In this document: positions 51,095-59,617 of the stretch, one piece after another
Layout: each line of letters begins with the position of its first letter
Numbering within the stretch: the first letter of the stretch is position 1
Source of the DNA: Actinoallomurus sp963850195
GTDB taxonomy: Bacteria > Actinomycetota > Actinomycetes > Streptosporangiales > Streptosporangiaceae
Direction of reading: 5' to 3'
Length of the DNA stretch: 64,000 bases
Assembly: GCA_963850195.1 (NCBI GenBank)
Contig: CAWKKD010000005.1
Location: 2,046,001 to 2,110,000, forward strand
Program-made: the position numbers and the translations under genes
Notes under the pieces: model-generated
The model's database searches: none
What the model saw: the letters and a program-made list of their open reading frames with translations, nothing else
What the model was told of the DNA's origin: nothing

Positions 51095-52015
51095 GTGTCC
51101 GGGCGTGGGCCGCGAGGAGGGGTGTTGGGCGAACGCAGAAGGGTGCGGGTCGACGGCACCGAGCTCTCGCTGTCCAACCTCGACAAACCCCTCTACCGCG
51201 ACGGCTTCACCAAGGGCGCGGTCATCGACTACTACGCCCGTATCTCCGACGCCGCCCTCCCCCACCTGCGCGGCCGTCCGGCGACCCGGCTCCGTTACCC
51301 GGACGGCGCCGACGGTCCCGCGTTCTTCGAGAAGAACGCGCCGTCCCACACGCCGGACTGGGTGCGCACCGTGACCGTGCCGACCCCGGGCGGCCGTCGG
51401 GACGCCCTGAACTTCGTCGTCGTCGACGACCTGCCGACGCTCGTCTGGACGGCCAACCTGGCGGCACTGGAGCTGCACGTGCCGCAGTGGCGCGTCGGCC
51501 CGCGCGGCGGCGCGCACGACCCCGACCTGATGGTCTTCGACCTCGACCCCGGCCCGCCCGCGGGCCTGGACGAGGCGCGCGAGGTGGCCGTGCTGCTGCG
51601 GGAACTGCTGACCTCCGACGGCCTGCGGTCCTTCCCGAAGACCAGCGGGAAGAAGGGCCTGCACCTGTACGTGCCGATCGAGGAGACCAGTGACGCGCGC
51701 ACCTCCGCGTACGCCAGGGAGGCGGCGCGTCGGCTCGAGGCCGGGCACCGCCACCTCATCCTCAGCCGCATGGAACGACGGCTCCGCAAGGGGAAGGTCT
51801 TCGTCGACTGGAGCCAGAACAACCGGCACAAGACCACCGTCGCCCCGTACTCGCTGCGCGCGGCGCCGGAGCCGTCCGTGTCCACGCCCGTGACCTGGGA
51901 AGAAGTCGAAGGCGACGACGATCTGCGGTTCGACCCCGATCAGGTTCGCGAGCGCGTCGAACGCGACGGGGACCTTCTCGCACCACTTCAGGAGCTGCGT
52001 CAGGAACTTCCGTGA
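51095..52015 (+). CDS. LigD-type primase-polymerase (NHEJ)
   Basis: A 306-aa archaeo-eukaryotic-primase-fold polymerase. LSNLDKPLYRDG and YYARISDAALPHL begin the LigD-Pol domain; LMVFDLDPGPP has the metal Asp pair, FPKTSGKKGLHLYVPI the nucleotide-binding Ser and His, and VFVDWSQNNRHKTTVAPYS the third Asp region. It adds nucleotides, preferably ribonucleotides, at broken ends before ligation. GTG start at 51095, with GGGGAGG just upstream. It follows the ligase gene on the same strand. A Ku-binding role for it is known for the LigD family. Confidence 0.93.
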   Translation: MSGRGPRGGVLGERRRVRVDGTELSLSNLDKPLYRDGFTKGAVIDYYARISDAALPHLRGRPATRLRYPDGADGPAFFEKNAPSHTPDWVRTVTVPTPGGRRDALNFVVVDDLPTLVWTANLAALELHVPQWRVGPRGGAHDPDLMVFDLDPGPPAGLDEAREVAVLLRELLTSDGLRSFPKTSGKKGLHLYVPIEETSDARTSAYAREAARRLEAGHRHLILSRMERRLRKGKVFVDWSQNNRHKTTVAPYSLRAAPEPSVSTPVTWEEVEGDDDLRFDPDQVRERVERDGDLLAPLQELRQELP

Positions 52016-52135
52016 ACCTTCAGCTCGCGTACAGGAAGGCGCCCGGTGCGCCACCATTGATCCATACGTGAGCAAACGTTGATCACGATACTCACGGGGT
52101 GACAAAGGCCGCCGTGCGACGGAGAGGATGATCAG

Positions 52136-53458
52136 GTGACTTACGACGTCATCGTGCTGGGCGGGGGCGCCGGGAAGAACATCGCGGCCGATCTGGCGCG
52201 GGCGGGCCGTTCGGTCGCGCTGGTGGAGGACCGGCTGGTCGGCGGCGAGTGCCCGTACTTCGCGTGCATGCCGTCCAAGTCGCTGCTGCACTCTGCACGG
52301 CGCGGTGAGACCTGGGAGCACGCGATCGCCCGGCGCGACGAGGTGACCCGTCACCTGGACGACTCCTCGTTCGCCGCCGAGATGGCCGAGGCGGGCGTCA
52401 CGGTGATCCGGGGGCGCGGACGCGTGGCGCGGCACGGCGTGGTCGCCGTCGACGGCACCGAGTACGGCTACACGGACCTGGTCGTCGCCACCGGGAGCAC
52501 CCCGGTGACGCCCGACGTCGAGGGCATCGGCGACGTACCCACCTGGACTAGCGACGAGGCGCTCAGCCGCCCGGAGCTGCCGCGCCGGCTGGTCGTGCTC
52601 GGTGGCGGGCCGGTCGGCTGCGAGCTGAGCCAGATCTACGCCGCGTTCGGCTCGCAGGTCACGCTGATCGAGGCGGCCGACCGGCTGCTGGCCTCCGAGG
52701 CGCCGTTCGCGGGTGAGCTGCTCGCGGAGTCACTCCGGCGCATGGGCGCCGACCTGCGGCTCGGCGTGACGGCCCTCGGCGCCGAGCGCACCGAGACCGG
52801 CCTGCGGCTGCGGCTCTCCGACGGCGGTTACATCGACGCCGACCGGATCCTGATCGCCGCGGGGCGGCGGCCTCGCGTCGAGGATCTCGGCCTCGAGGCG
52901 ATCGGCGTCCGTACCGATCCCCGGCACGGCATCGAGGTCGACGTCACCTGCCGGGCCGCGGGCGGTCCCGACACCGACACCGACGGCACGAGCGTGTGGG
53001 CGGCCGGCGACGTGACCGGGGTCGCGCCCTACACGCACGCCGCGAACTACCAGAGCCGCATCGTCGTCTCCAACGTGCTCGGCAAGCGCCAGGAGGCCGA
53101 CTACCGCGCCATCCCGCGCGCCGTCTACACGACGCCGTCGGTGTACGCCGTCGGGGTCTCGCCGGTCTCGGCGACCGGGTTCGAGCTGGTCGCTGCCGGA
53201 GCCGACCTCGCGGAGACGCCGCGCGCGGCCGTGGAGGACGACGATCGCGGGCGCCTGGAGCTGTACGCGGACCGCGCACGAGGAGTCCTCGTGGGCGCGG
53301 TCGCGGTCGGCCTCTACGCTGAGGAGTGGATGAGTGAGATCACCTTGGCGATACGCGCCGAGACACCGCTGAGCATCCTGACCGACGTGGTGCACGCGTT
53401 CCCGACCTACGGCGAGGCGATCGAGCCGACTCTTCGCGAGCTGGCCGACCGTCTCTGA
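52136..53458 (+). CDS. FAD-dependent pyridine nucleotide-disulfide oxidoreductase
   Basis: A 440-aa flavoprotein. VIVLGGGAGKNIAADLA binds FAD; GGECPYFACMPSKSLL has the redox pair in C-x4-C spacing; VVLGGGPVGCELSQIYAAFG binds NAD(P)H, VWAAGDVTGVAPYTH the second FAD site, and VVHAFPTYGEA near the end carries His and Glu of the dimer active site. This is the dihydrolipoamide dehydrogenase/mercuric reductase superfamily. The ECPYFAC spacing is the same as in dihydrolipoamide dehydrogenase but the residues differ, so mercuric or lipoyl activity should not be assumed. The GTG at 52136 follows GAGAGGATGATCAG. The acidic protein gene follows after 12 bases. Confidence 0.9.
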   Translation: MTYDVIVLGGGAGKNIAADLARAGRSVALVEDRLVGGECPYFACMPSKSLLHSARRGETWEHAIARRDEVTRHLDDSSFAAEMAEAGVTVIRGRGRVARHGVVAVDGTEYGYTDLVVATGSTPVTPDVEGIGDVPTWTSDEALSRPELPRRLVVLGGGPVGCELSQIYAAFGSQVTLIEAADRLLASEAPFAGELLAESLRRMGADLRLGVTALGAERTETGLRLRLSDGGYIDADRILIAAGRRPRVEDLGLEAIGVRTDPRHGIEVDVTCRAAGGPDTDTDGTSVWAAGDVTGVAPYTHAANYQSRIVVSNVLGKRQEADYRAIPRAVYTTPSVYAVGVSPVSATGFELVAAGADLAETPRAAVEDDDRGRLELYADRARGVLVGAVAVGLYAEEWMSEITLAIRAETPLSILTDVVHAFPTYGEAIEPTLRELADRL

Positions 53459-53470
53459 GAGGGGGATGTC

Positions 53471-53743
53471 ATGTCCGAAGAGGACACCGAGCTGAACGTC
53501 GAGACTCCCGAGGCCGACGCCGCCGAACAGCGTTTCCCTGCCGGAGCCGAAGAACGACCCGAAAGCGAAGAAGAGGTCTCCTTCGAGGCGAACGAGGCCG
53601 ACGCCGCCGAGCAGCGCACGCGGGTGCGCGACACGACGCGGCGCTGGCCGGAGACCGTGCCCCCTGAGGCCAATGAGGCCGACGCGGTCGAGCAGGCCGC
53701 GCCCGTACGTGACGGCGAGTCCGACGAGGACGACTATCGGTGA
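53471..53743 (+). CDS. Acidic protein with three EADAxEQ repeats
   Basis: A 90-aa, strongly acidic protein. PEADAAEQRFP, EANEADAAEQRTR and EANEADAVEQAAP repeat at about 37- and 36-residue steps, and the tail is DGESDEDDYR. No signal, membrane segment or cysteine; probably unstructured. I recall similar short actinobacterial proteins but no function. AGAGGGGGATGTC precedes the ATG. It follows the oxidoreductase gene closely and precedes the TetR gene. Confidence 0.78.
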   Translation: MSEEDTELNVETPEADAAEQRFPAGAEERPESEEEVSFEANEADAAEQRTRVRDTTRRWPETVPPEANEADAVEQAAPVRDGESDEDDYR

Positions 53744-53834
53744 GCCGCTGCTCGCGGACCGGGGTTACCCGGCCGTAGGATGGTAGGTCCAGGCTCGTTC
53801 CAGTGTCGCTCGAGCAGTTGATCGGAGAACACAG

Positions 53835-54455
53835 GTGACCGCATCCCCGGACGCCCGGCCGCGGGGCACCCGGCTGCCTCGGCTGGCACGCCGACGTCAG
53901 CTGCTCGGCGCCGCACAGGAGGTCTTCGTCGCGCAGGGCTACCACGCCGCCGCGATGGACGAGATCGCCGAACGCGCGGGCGTCAGCAAGCCGGTGCTCT
54001 ACCAGCACTTCCCCGGAAAGCTCGAGCTCTACCTGGCGCTGCTCGACGAGCACGCCGAGGGGCTCATCCAGCGCGTACGCGACGCGCTCGCCTCGACCCC
54101 GGACAACAAGCTGCGGGTCGAGCGGACCATGGAGGCGTTCTACGACTTCGTGGCCGGCGAGGGCGAGGCCTACCGGCTGGTCTTCGAGTCCGACCTGCGC
54201 AACGTCGCGCCCGTACGCGCCCGGGTGGACCGCACCAACCAGCAGTGCGCGGAGATGATCGCCCTGGTGATCCAGGAGGACACCGGCGTGTCCAGCGACG
54301 AGGCGCACCTGCTGGGCATGGGCCTGGTCGGCATGGCCGAGGTCAGCGCCCGCTACTGGCTGGCGCAGAGCGGCACCATCTCCAAGCCAGAGGCCGAGCG
54401 CCTGATCGCCCGGCTGTCATGGCGTGGCATCGGCGGATTCCCGCGTACGACCTGA
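53835..54455 (+). CDS. TetR-family transcriptional regulator
   Basis: A 206-aa regulator. The N-terminal helix-turn-helix (RRQLLGAAQEVFVAQGYHAA, then MDEIAERAGVSKPVLYQHFPGK) is a clean TetR_N domain. The C-terminal ligand domain (about 75-200) has FVAGEGEAYRLVFESDLRN. GTG start at 53835. The adjacent TetR and DUF3107 genes recall Rv3208/Rv3208A of tuberculosis. Ligand and targets unknown; the upstream oxidoreductase or itself are candidates. Confidence 0.9.
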   Translation: MTASPDARPRGTRLPRLARRRQLLGAAQEVFVAQGYHAAAMDEIAERAGVSKPVLYQHFPGKLELYLALLDEHAEGLIQRVRDALASTPDNKLRVERTMEAFYDFVAGEGEAYRLVFESDLRNVAPVRARVDRTNQQCAEMIALVIQEDTGVSSDEAHLLGMGLVGMAEVSARYWLAQSGTISKPEAERLIARLSWRGIGGFPRTT

Positions 54456-54562
54456 CCGGTCGCCCCGGCACCGTGCGATAGTGCCGGTGCACCGGACCGC
54501 GCCCGGCCGGTGGCGCGCCGCGGAACCCCCGCGGCGCCGGTTCGTTACGGAGGGAACCCCGC

Positions 54563-54787
54563 GTGCAGGTCAGGATCGGTGTGCAGTCCGTGCCCAAGGA
54601 ACTCGTCGTGGAGACCTCGATGTCCGCGGAAGAGGTCGAGCAGGCGGTCGGTGACGCGATCGGCGACGACGACGGCGTCTTCACGCTGAGGAGCCGTAAC
54701 GGGCGGGTCGTCGTGCCCGCGGCGAAGCTCGCGTACGTCGAGATCGGCGAGGCGGACACGCCGAGCGTCGGCTTTGGGACCTTTTAA
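54563..54787 (+). CDS. DUF3107 family protein
   Basis: A 74-aa protein. VRIGVQSVPKELVVETSMSA followed by VEQAVGDAI and KLAYVEIGEADTPSVGFG are the conserved words of the actinobacterial DUF3107 family, whose tuberculosis member is TB9.4. No function is assigned. The GTG at 54563 is preceded by TACGGAGGGAAC. It is placed after the TetR gene as in related genomes. Confidence 0.88.
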   Translation: MQVRIGVQSVPKELVVETSMSAEEVEQAVGDAIGDDDGVFTLRSRNGRVVVPAAKLAYVEIGEADTPSVGFGTF

Positions 54788-54879
54788 CCCTGCCGTTCGG
54801 AATGAGTGTCTCGGTAGGGGGCATACAGACCGCGTCCGAGCCGCCCCCAGATGGCGGCCGGCAGGAGGTGTCACACGAC

Positions 54880-55140
54880 ATGCTGATGACAGTGGTCTGG
54901 TTCATCCTTATCGGCGCCCTCATCGGGCTGCTCGCCCGACTTCTCGTCCCGGGCCCCAACCCGATGGGCGTCATCCTGACGATCCTGGTCGGGATCGTCG
55001 GTGCCGTGGTCGGCGGAATGATCGCCGGCGCGATCGGCGTCGGCAGCATCCTCTCGTTCATCCTCTCGGTGGTCGTCGCCGCGGTCCTCGTGGCGCTCCT
55101 GAGCGGGTACGGCGGCCGACGCAGGCACCGGGTCTTCTGA
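54880..55140 (+). CDS. GlsB/YeaQ/YmgE-family stress-response membrane protein
   Basis: An 86-aa membrane protein with three hydrophobic helices: VVWFILIGALIGLLARL, then a PGPNPMG turn, ILTILVGIVGAVVGGMIAGA and ILSFILSVVVAAVLVALL. This is the transglycosylase-associated (GlsB) family, small inner-membrane proteins linked to stress. The ATG at 54880 follows GCAGGAGG at 11 bases; a GTG at 54868 overlaps that site. The tail GYGGRRRHRVF is basic and lies in the cytosol. Confidence 0.82.
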   Translation: MLMTVVWFILIGALIGLLARLLVPGPNPMGVILTILVGIVGAVVGGMIAGAIGVGSILSFILSVVVAAVLVALLSGYGGRRRHRVF

Positions 55141-55771
55141 CCGTGCGGGCCGAGACCGCTGGGCGTCCCCAGAGGGGTGCCCGGTAGGTCTCGACCGCGG
55201 CCCACGGGCCCGGCGGGACGCCCCACTTCACGCTCCGTGGAGCTCTCGGCGATCGTCGGTCCTGGCCGGATGCGGACAGTGGCGGTACGGCCCGGGACGA
55301 CCGCCGCGTACCCGGTCACCGACGGTGATCGCACGATGATCGGGCAGGTGGCGACCGCCGCGTACGCCGTGGTGAGGGCGCCGAGACACCCTCGGGCCGC
55401 GTCCACCATCGCGCGACATGCCCGACTCTGGCCGGTAAGAGAAGTTTCTCCCCCATCGGGAATGAAATCACCGGCAGAGGTGTTGACATCCCAGTCGGGG
55501 ACTTTCTGTTTCCGTCGATGCCCGCTACACTGCGTGGCGACATGTGACCGCGCGCTCCATAGAAGTGCGACCCCCGGTCACCACGTCCTTAGGAAAGATT
55601 TGACGGCTGGTCCCTCCCGCGCGAGCGCGCGACCGTATGTGACGACCGGCAGGTGCAGTAGAGCCCTGTCGTCGGCGCCGCATGAGTCGCGACCAGGCGG
55701 TGAATGGCCGCGGCACCATCCCGGTGCTCGCATGGCATTGAGCGGACCCCGCACTCTGGAGGCTGAAGGCC
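55141..55771 (+). other. 631-base non-coding region and leader before the DEAD-box gene
   Basis: I see no convincing gene on either strand here. Long frames exist but have no ribosome site or family pattern. A possible promoter is TTGACA near 55484. The segment after 55440 is less GC-rich and would give a long leader before the CTG start at 55772. GAGAAGTTTCTC near 55440 is a small palindrome. A regulated leader or small RNA is possible. Confidence 0.4.
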
Positions 55772-57817
55772 CTGACGACCTTTCGTGATCTCGGGGTTAT
55801 ACCCGACATAGCAGATGCCCTCGAGACCGAGGGCATCATCGAACCGTTCCCCATCCAGTCGCTCGCCGTGCCCATCGGGCTGGGCGGGCACGACATCATC
55901 GGCCAGGCGCGCACCGGCACGGGCAAGACGCTCGCGTTCGGTATTCCGCTGCTCCAGCGGATCGAGCACGGCGGCAAGAAGCCGCAGGCGCTCGTGATCG
56001 TGCCGACCCGTGAGCTGGCCATCCAGGTCACGGACGACCTCAACGTCGCCGGCGGCAAGCTCGGCAGCCGGGTGCTGTCGGTGTACGGCGGCCGCGCGTA
56101 CGAGCCCCAGATCGACGCGCTCAAGAACGGCGTCGAGGCCGTGGTCGGTACGCCCGGGCGGCTCCTCGATCTGCTCAAGCAGAAGTACCTCGACCTCTCG
56201 CAGGTCTCGGTGCTCGTCCTCGACGAGGCCGACCGCATGCTCGACCTGGGCTTCCTGCCCGACATCGAGCGGCTGGTCAGCAAGGTGCCGGCGAAACGGC
56301 AGACGATGCTCTTCTCGGCGACCATGCCGGGCGAGATCGTCGCGCTGTCCCGCGCGTACCTCACCCGGCCGACCAACGTACGCGCCGAGTCGCACGAGGA
56401 GTCCGAGGCGACTCCGCAGGTCGTGCAGCATGTCTTTCAGGCGCACCAGATGGACAAGCCCGAGTTGCTCGCCCGCGTCCTGCAGGCGCGCGGCCGGGGC
56501 CTGACCATGGTGTTCTGCCAGACCAAGCGCGCCTGTGACCGGGTGGCCGAAGACCTCGTACGCCGTGGCTTCGCCGCCGCGGCCGTCCACGGCGACCTCG
56601 GCCAGGGCCAGCGCGAACGCGCGCTGCGCGCCTTCCGCGCGGGCAAGATCGATGTGCTCGTGGCCACCGACGTGGCCGCCCGTGGCCTCGACGTCGACGA
56701 CGTGACCCACGTCGTCAACTACGAGTGCCCGGACGCCGCCGACACCTACGTGCACCGCATCGGTCGCACGGGCCGTGCCGGCAAGGAGGGCATCTCGGTC
56801 ACGCTCGTGGACTGGAAGGACCTCCAGCGGTGGAAGCTCATCAACACCACGCTGGACCTCGGATTCGCCGATCCGGCGGAGACCTACTCGACCTCTGACC
56901 ACCTCTACGAGGCGCTCGAGATCCCCACCGGGATCACCGGCACCCTCCCGAGGGCCCAGCGCGAGCGCGCCGGGCTGGAGGCCGAGGAGGTCGAGGACAT
57001 CGGCGAGACCGGCCGTAACCGCTCCCAGCAGCAGCAACAGCGGGAGGAGTCCGCTCCTCGCAAGCCGCGGAAGCGCAACCGCACGCGGCAGCGCACCCGC
57101 AATGGCCAGCCCGTCGAAGGCGAACAGCCGGAGACGAGCACGGCGGCGGAGGAGGAGGCACCGGCACGCAAGAGCGCGCCGCGTGCCACCGAGGCCGCGA
57201 CCGACACCGAGGAGGCAGCACCGCCTCGCAAGCGCACGCGACGCACCTCTGAGACCGAGGCGGTCACGCAGGAGGCGCACACACCGGGCACCTCCGACGC
57301 CGAGGCCGAGGCCGCCGTCCAGGAGGCACCGGCGCGCAAGCGCACGCGCACGCGGCGTACCGCCGAGACTGAGGCCACCACCCCGGAGGCACGCGCACCG
57401 CGTACCACCGAAGCCGAGGCCGCCGTCGAGGAGGCACCGGCGCGCAAGCGTGCGCCGCGGACCTCCGAGACCGAGGCCGTCACGCAGGAGGCACGCATCT
57501 CCGACGCCGAAACGGCCACCGAGGAGGCACCGGCACGCAAGCGTGCGCCGAAGGCCTCCGAGACCGAGGCGCCCGAGCGTACGGCACCGGTGCGCGAGCG
57601 CGCCGACGCCGAGACGCCCGAGCCGAAGGCACCCGTCGCACCGCCGGTGCGCGAGGCGCCGACCGCCCTAACGTCGGCCGGCGTTCCGGTGGTGCAGTTC
57701 ATGGCACCGCCGCTCGACCCTTCGGTCGACGTGTCCGAATACGACGATCCGCCGGTGTCCCAGCCCAGGCGTAATAAGCGCCGTTCCCGCAGTGGTGGGG
57801 CGCGCGAATCAGCCTGA
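55772..57817 (+). CDS. DEAD-box RNA helicase with long repeat-rich tail, apparent CTG start
   Basis: A 681-aa helicase. TTFRDLGVIPDIADAL and PFPIQ make the Q motif, GQARTGTGKTLAFG Walker A, VPTRELAIQV Ia, VLDEADRMLDLGF the DEAD box, FSATMPG motif III, HRIGRTGRAGKEG motif VI. The core ends near 400; a tail of about 280 residues holds degenerate repeats rich in Ala, Glu, Arg and Lys. The Q motif requires translation from upstream of the GTG at 55868; the best start is CTG 55772, 9 bases after GGAGG, in a frame with no ATG, GTG or TTG after the stop at 55739. Homologues begin MTTFRELG in my memory. Likely role: RNA remodelling, cold or ribosome stress. Confidence 0.9.
   Translation: MTTFRDLGVIPDIADALETEGIIEPFPIQSLAVPIGLGGHDIIGQARTGTGKTLAFGIPLLQRIEHGGKKPQALVIVPTRELAIQVTDDLNVAGGKLGSRVLSVYGGRAYEPQIDALKNGVEAVVGTPGRLLDLLKQKYLDLSQVSVLVLDEADRMLDLGFLPDIERLVSKVPAKRQTMLFSATMPGEIVALSRAYLTRPTNVRAESHEESEATPQVVQHVFQAHQMDKPELLARVLQARGRGLTMVFCQTKRACDRVAEDLVRRGFAAAAVHGDLGQGQRERALRAFRAGKIDVLVATDVAARGLDVDDVTHVVNYECPDAADTYVHRIGRTGRAGKEGISVTLVDWKDLQRWKLINTTLDLGFADPAETYSTSDHLYEALEIPTGITGTLPRAQRERAGLEAEEVEDIGETGRNRSQQQQQREESAPRKPRKRNRTRQRTRNGQPVEGEQPETSTAAEEEAPARKSAPRATEAATDTEEAAPPRKRTRRTSETEAVTQEAHTPGTSDAEAEAAVQEAPARKRTRTRRTAETEATTPEARAPRTTEAEAAVEEAPARKRAPRTSETEAVTQEARISDAETATEEAPARKRAPKASETEAPERTAPVRERADAETPEPKAPVAPPVREAPTALTSAGVPVVQFMAPPLDPSVDVSEYDDPPVSQPRRNKRRSRSGGARESA
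57145..57600 (+). repeat. Degenerate tandem repeats in the helicase tail
   Basis: At least five copies of an EEAPARKR(A/T)P..(T/A)SETEA-like unit, each about 30-38 residues, with the DNA word GAGGAGGCACCGGC or close variants. It encodes alternating basic and acidic stretches. Confidence 0.7.
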
Positions 57818-57830
57818 ACCGGACGTGACC

Positions 57831-57858
57831 AAGGGGCGTGGCAGTGACCGCGCCCCTT
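57831..57858. terminator. Terminator between the DEAD-box and glycerophosphodiesterase genes
   Basis: AAGGGGCG pairs with CGCCCCTT across a 12-base interior, followed by TCTC. The two genes converge, so it may serve both. Confidence 0.65.
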
Positions 57859-57871
57859 TCTCATGCCTACG

Positions 57872-58594
57872 TCAGGCGCTCGTCGGCTCTCCGCGGAGCT
57901 TCAGCGCGTACCTCGGGCGGTCGGTGATCAGGACCGTCACCCGCGGGTCGGCGAGGAAGCGCCGCAGCCGGGGTTCGTCGTTGACCGTCCAGACCATGGC
58001 GGGCACGCCGGCCCGTCCGCAGATCCGCAGGACGTTCGCGCGGGCGAGCTGCCGGTGTACGGCGAGCCAGTCGGCGCCGCAGGCGCGCATGCGGGTGAGC
58101 GGGTACAGCTCGCGGGCCCGTACCGGCATCCGCATCATGCGGGTGAGCTCCCGCAGGTCCCGGCCGATCGACAGCGCCGCGGTGGCTTCCGGAAATTGCT
58201 TCTTGATCCGCCGGATCGAGGCGTCGACCAGCGTGGTCGCGACGAAGTTGCCGGGGCCGAGCAGGTCGAGCGCCATCCGGATGATCTCGGCCTCGCCGTC
58301 GTCGTCCTTGAGGTCGAGATGGCCGATCGCCCGGCCCTCGATCAGCTTCATCACCTCGCGGACCAGCGGAACCCGGTGGCCGGCGGCCGTACAGAGGTCC
58401 TCGTAGGTCAGCTCGCCGACGGCGCGGTCCGCGACCCGCGGATCATGGAAGACCACGAGGTCGCCGTCTCGAGTGCGCCGGATGTCGAACTCCACGTACT
58501 CCGCTCCGGTGTCCACGGAGCTGCTGTACGCCTCCCAGGTGGCCGATGGAGCGTCCTCCGACCCGCCCTGGTGCGCCGACACCGCGACCGTCAT
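57872..58594 (-). CDS. Glycerophosphodiester phosphodiesterase family protein
   Basis: A 240-aa TIM-barrel enzyme. VSAHQGGSEDAPSATWEAY aligns with the usual HRGxxxxxPENT opening, with Gln for the active-site Arg and no PENT. EYVEFDIRRTRDGDLVVFHD supplies the Glu/Asp metal ligands and second His. WLAVHRQLARANVL and VWTVNDEPRLRRFL complete the fold. The ATG at 58594 gives the normal size. With the Arg replaced, activity is uncertain; phospholipid-derived glycerol phosphodiesters are the expected substrate. It converges on the helicase gene and is divergent from the next hydrolase. Confidence 0.85.
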   Translation of the reverse strand: MTVAVSAHQGGSEDAPSATWEAYSSSVDTGAEYVEFDIRRTRDGDLVVFHDPRVADRAVGELTYEDLCTAAGHRVPLVREVMKLIEGRAIGHLDLKDDDGEAEIIRMALDLLGPGNFVATTLVDASIRRIKKQFPEATAALSIGRDLRELTRMMRMPVRARELYPLTRMRACGADWLAVHRQLARANVLRICGRAGVPAMVWTVNDEPRLRRFLADPRVTVLITDRPRYALKLRGEPTSA

Positions 58595-58680
58595 GCCGAA
58601 AGCGTACGGCGGACCGGTCAAGTTACCGCCAATGCCTTTAAGCTGGTTTCGGTTCGACATCGACAAGTAAGCTCCTGCCA

Positions 58681-59550
58681 GTGAGTACGCCCCGATTTCT
58701 TACCTTGCCCCCCGGCGTTCGCCGGGCGGACATCGCGACCTCGCGCGGCACGTTCGCCGCGCTCGAGGCATTCCCGGCCCACGGCGTTTCCGAACGCCGT
58801 CCGGCGCTGCTGGTACCGGGCTTCACCGGGAGCAAGGAAGACTTCATCGCGATCCTGCAGACGCTCGCGGGCGCGGGCCGTCGCGTGGTCGCCCTCGACC
58901 TGCGTGGTCAGTACGAGACGCCAGGGCCGGAGGAGACGTCCGCGTACACCTGTGCCGAGCTGGGCGCCGACATCGCCGCGGTGCTGGAGAGCTTCGATGA
59001 CGCGGTCCACCTCGTCGGCCACTCCTTCGGCGGCCTGGTGACGCGCGAGACGGTGATCGCCGACCCGGCGCTCATGGAGTCGTTCACCCTGATGAGCTCC
59101 GGCCCCGCCGCGATCGGCGGCGGCCGTGAGGTCGAGGGACGGGTCCTGCTGGCCGCCCTGCACAAGGTCGGCCTCGAGCACCTCTGGTCGACCCGCATGG
59201 AGCCGGACGCCGTGGCCAAGGGCGTATCTCCGGAGATCGTCGCCTTCCTGCGCCGCCGGATGTTCATGAACGCCCCCAGCGGCCTGCTCGGCATGGCCAA
59301 CGAGGTGCTGTGCGCCATCGACCGCGTCGACGAGCTCGCCAAGGTGGTCGGCGACGCCGATCTGCCCGTTCTGGTGCTATATGGGGAGAATGACGACGCC
59401 TGGGACCCCCAGGAGCAGGCCTTCATGGCCGAGCGCCTCCAGGCCAGGAAGGTCGTCATCCCGGGCGCATCGCACTCGCCGGCTGTGGAGGCCCCCGAGA
59501 CCACCGCGAGCGCCCTCACCGTCTTCTGGAACGCCGCCGAGCACCCGTAG
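58681..59550 (+). CDS. Alpha/beta hydrolase
   Basis: A 289-aa hydrolase. LVPGFTGSKEDFIAIL forms the oxyanion loop, LVGHSFGGLVTRE has the Ser nucleophile (G-H-S-F-G), VLVLYGENDDAWDP the Asp, and IPGASHSPAVEAPE the His. No signal peptide. The GTG at 58681 has no strong ribosome site. The DUF2236 gene follows on the same strand after 67 bases. Substrate unknown. Confidence 0.87.
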   Translation: MSTPRFLTLPPGVRRADIATSRGTFAALEAFPAHGVSERRPALLVPGFTGSKEDFIAILQTLAGAGRRVVALDLRGQYETPGPEETSAYTCAELGADIAAVLESFDDAVHLVGHSFGGLVTRETVIADPALMESFTLMSSGPAAIGGGREVEGRVLLAALHKVGLEHLWSTRMEPDAVAKGVSPEIVAFLRRRMFMNAPSGLLGMANEVLCAIDRVDELAKVVGDADLPVLVLYGENDDAWDPQEQAFMAERLQARKVVIPGASHSPAVEAPETTASALTVFWNAAEHP

Positions 59551-59617
59551 GCGCCACTCCGTGCCCCTCCGCGGGCTTCGGCACGCCGGAGATGAGACAG
59601 GAGACACATGGCGTCTC

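Noticed and set aside
55177..55788. Open frame of about 200 codons before the DEAD-box gene
   Set aside because: Composition (Arg, Pro, Ser, many rare words), lack of ribosome site and overlap with the helicase start suggest it is not coding.
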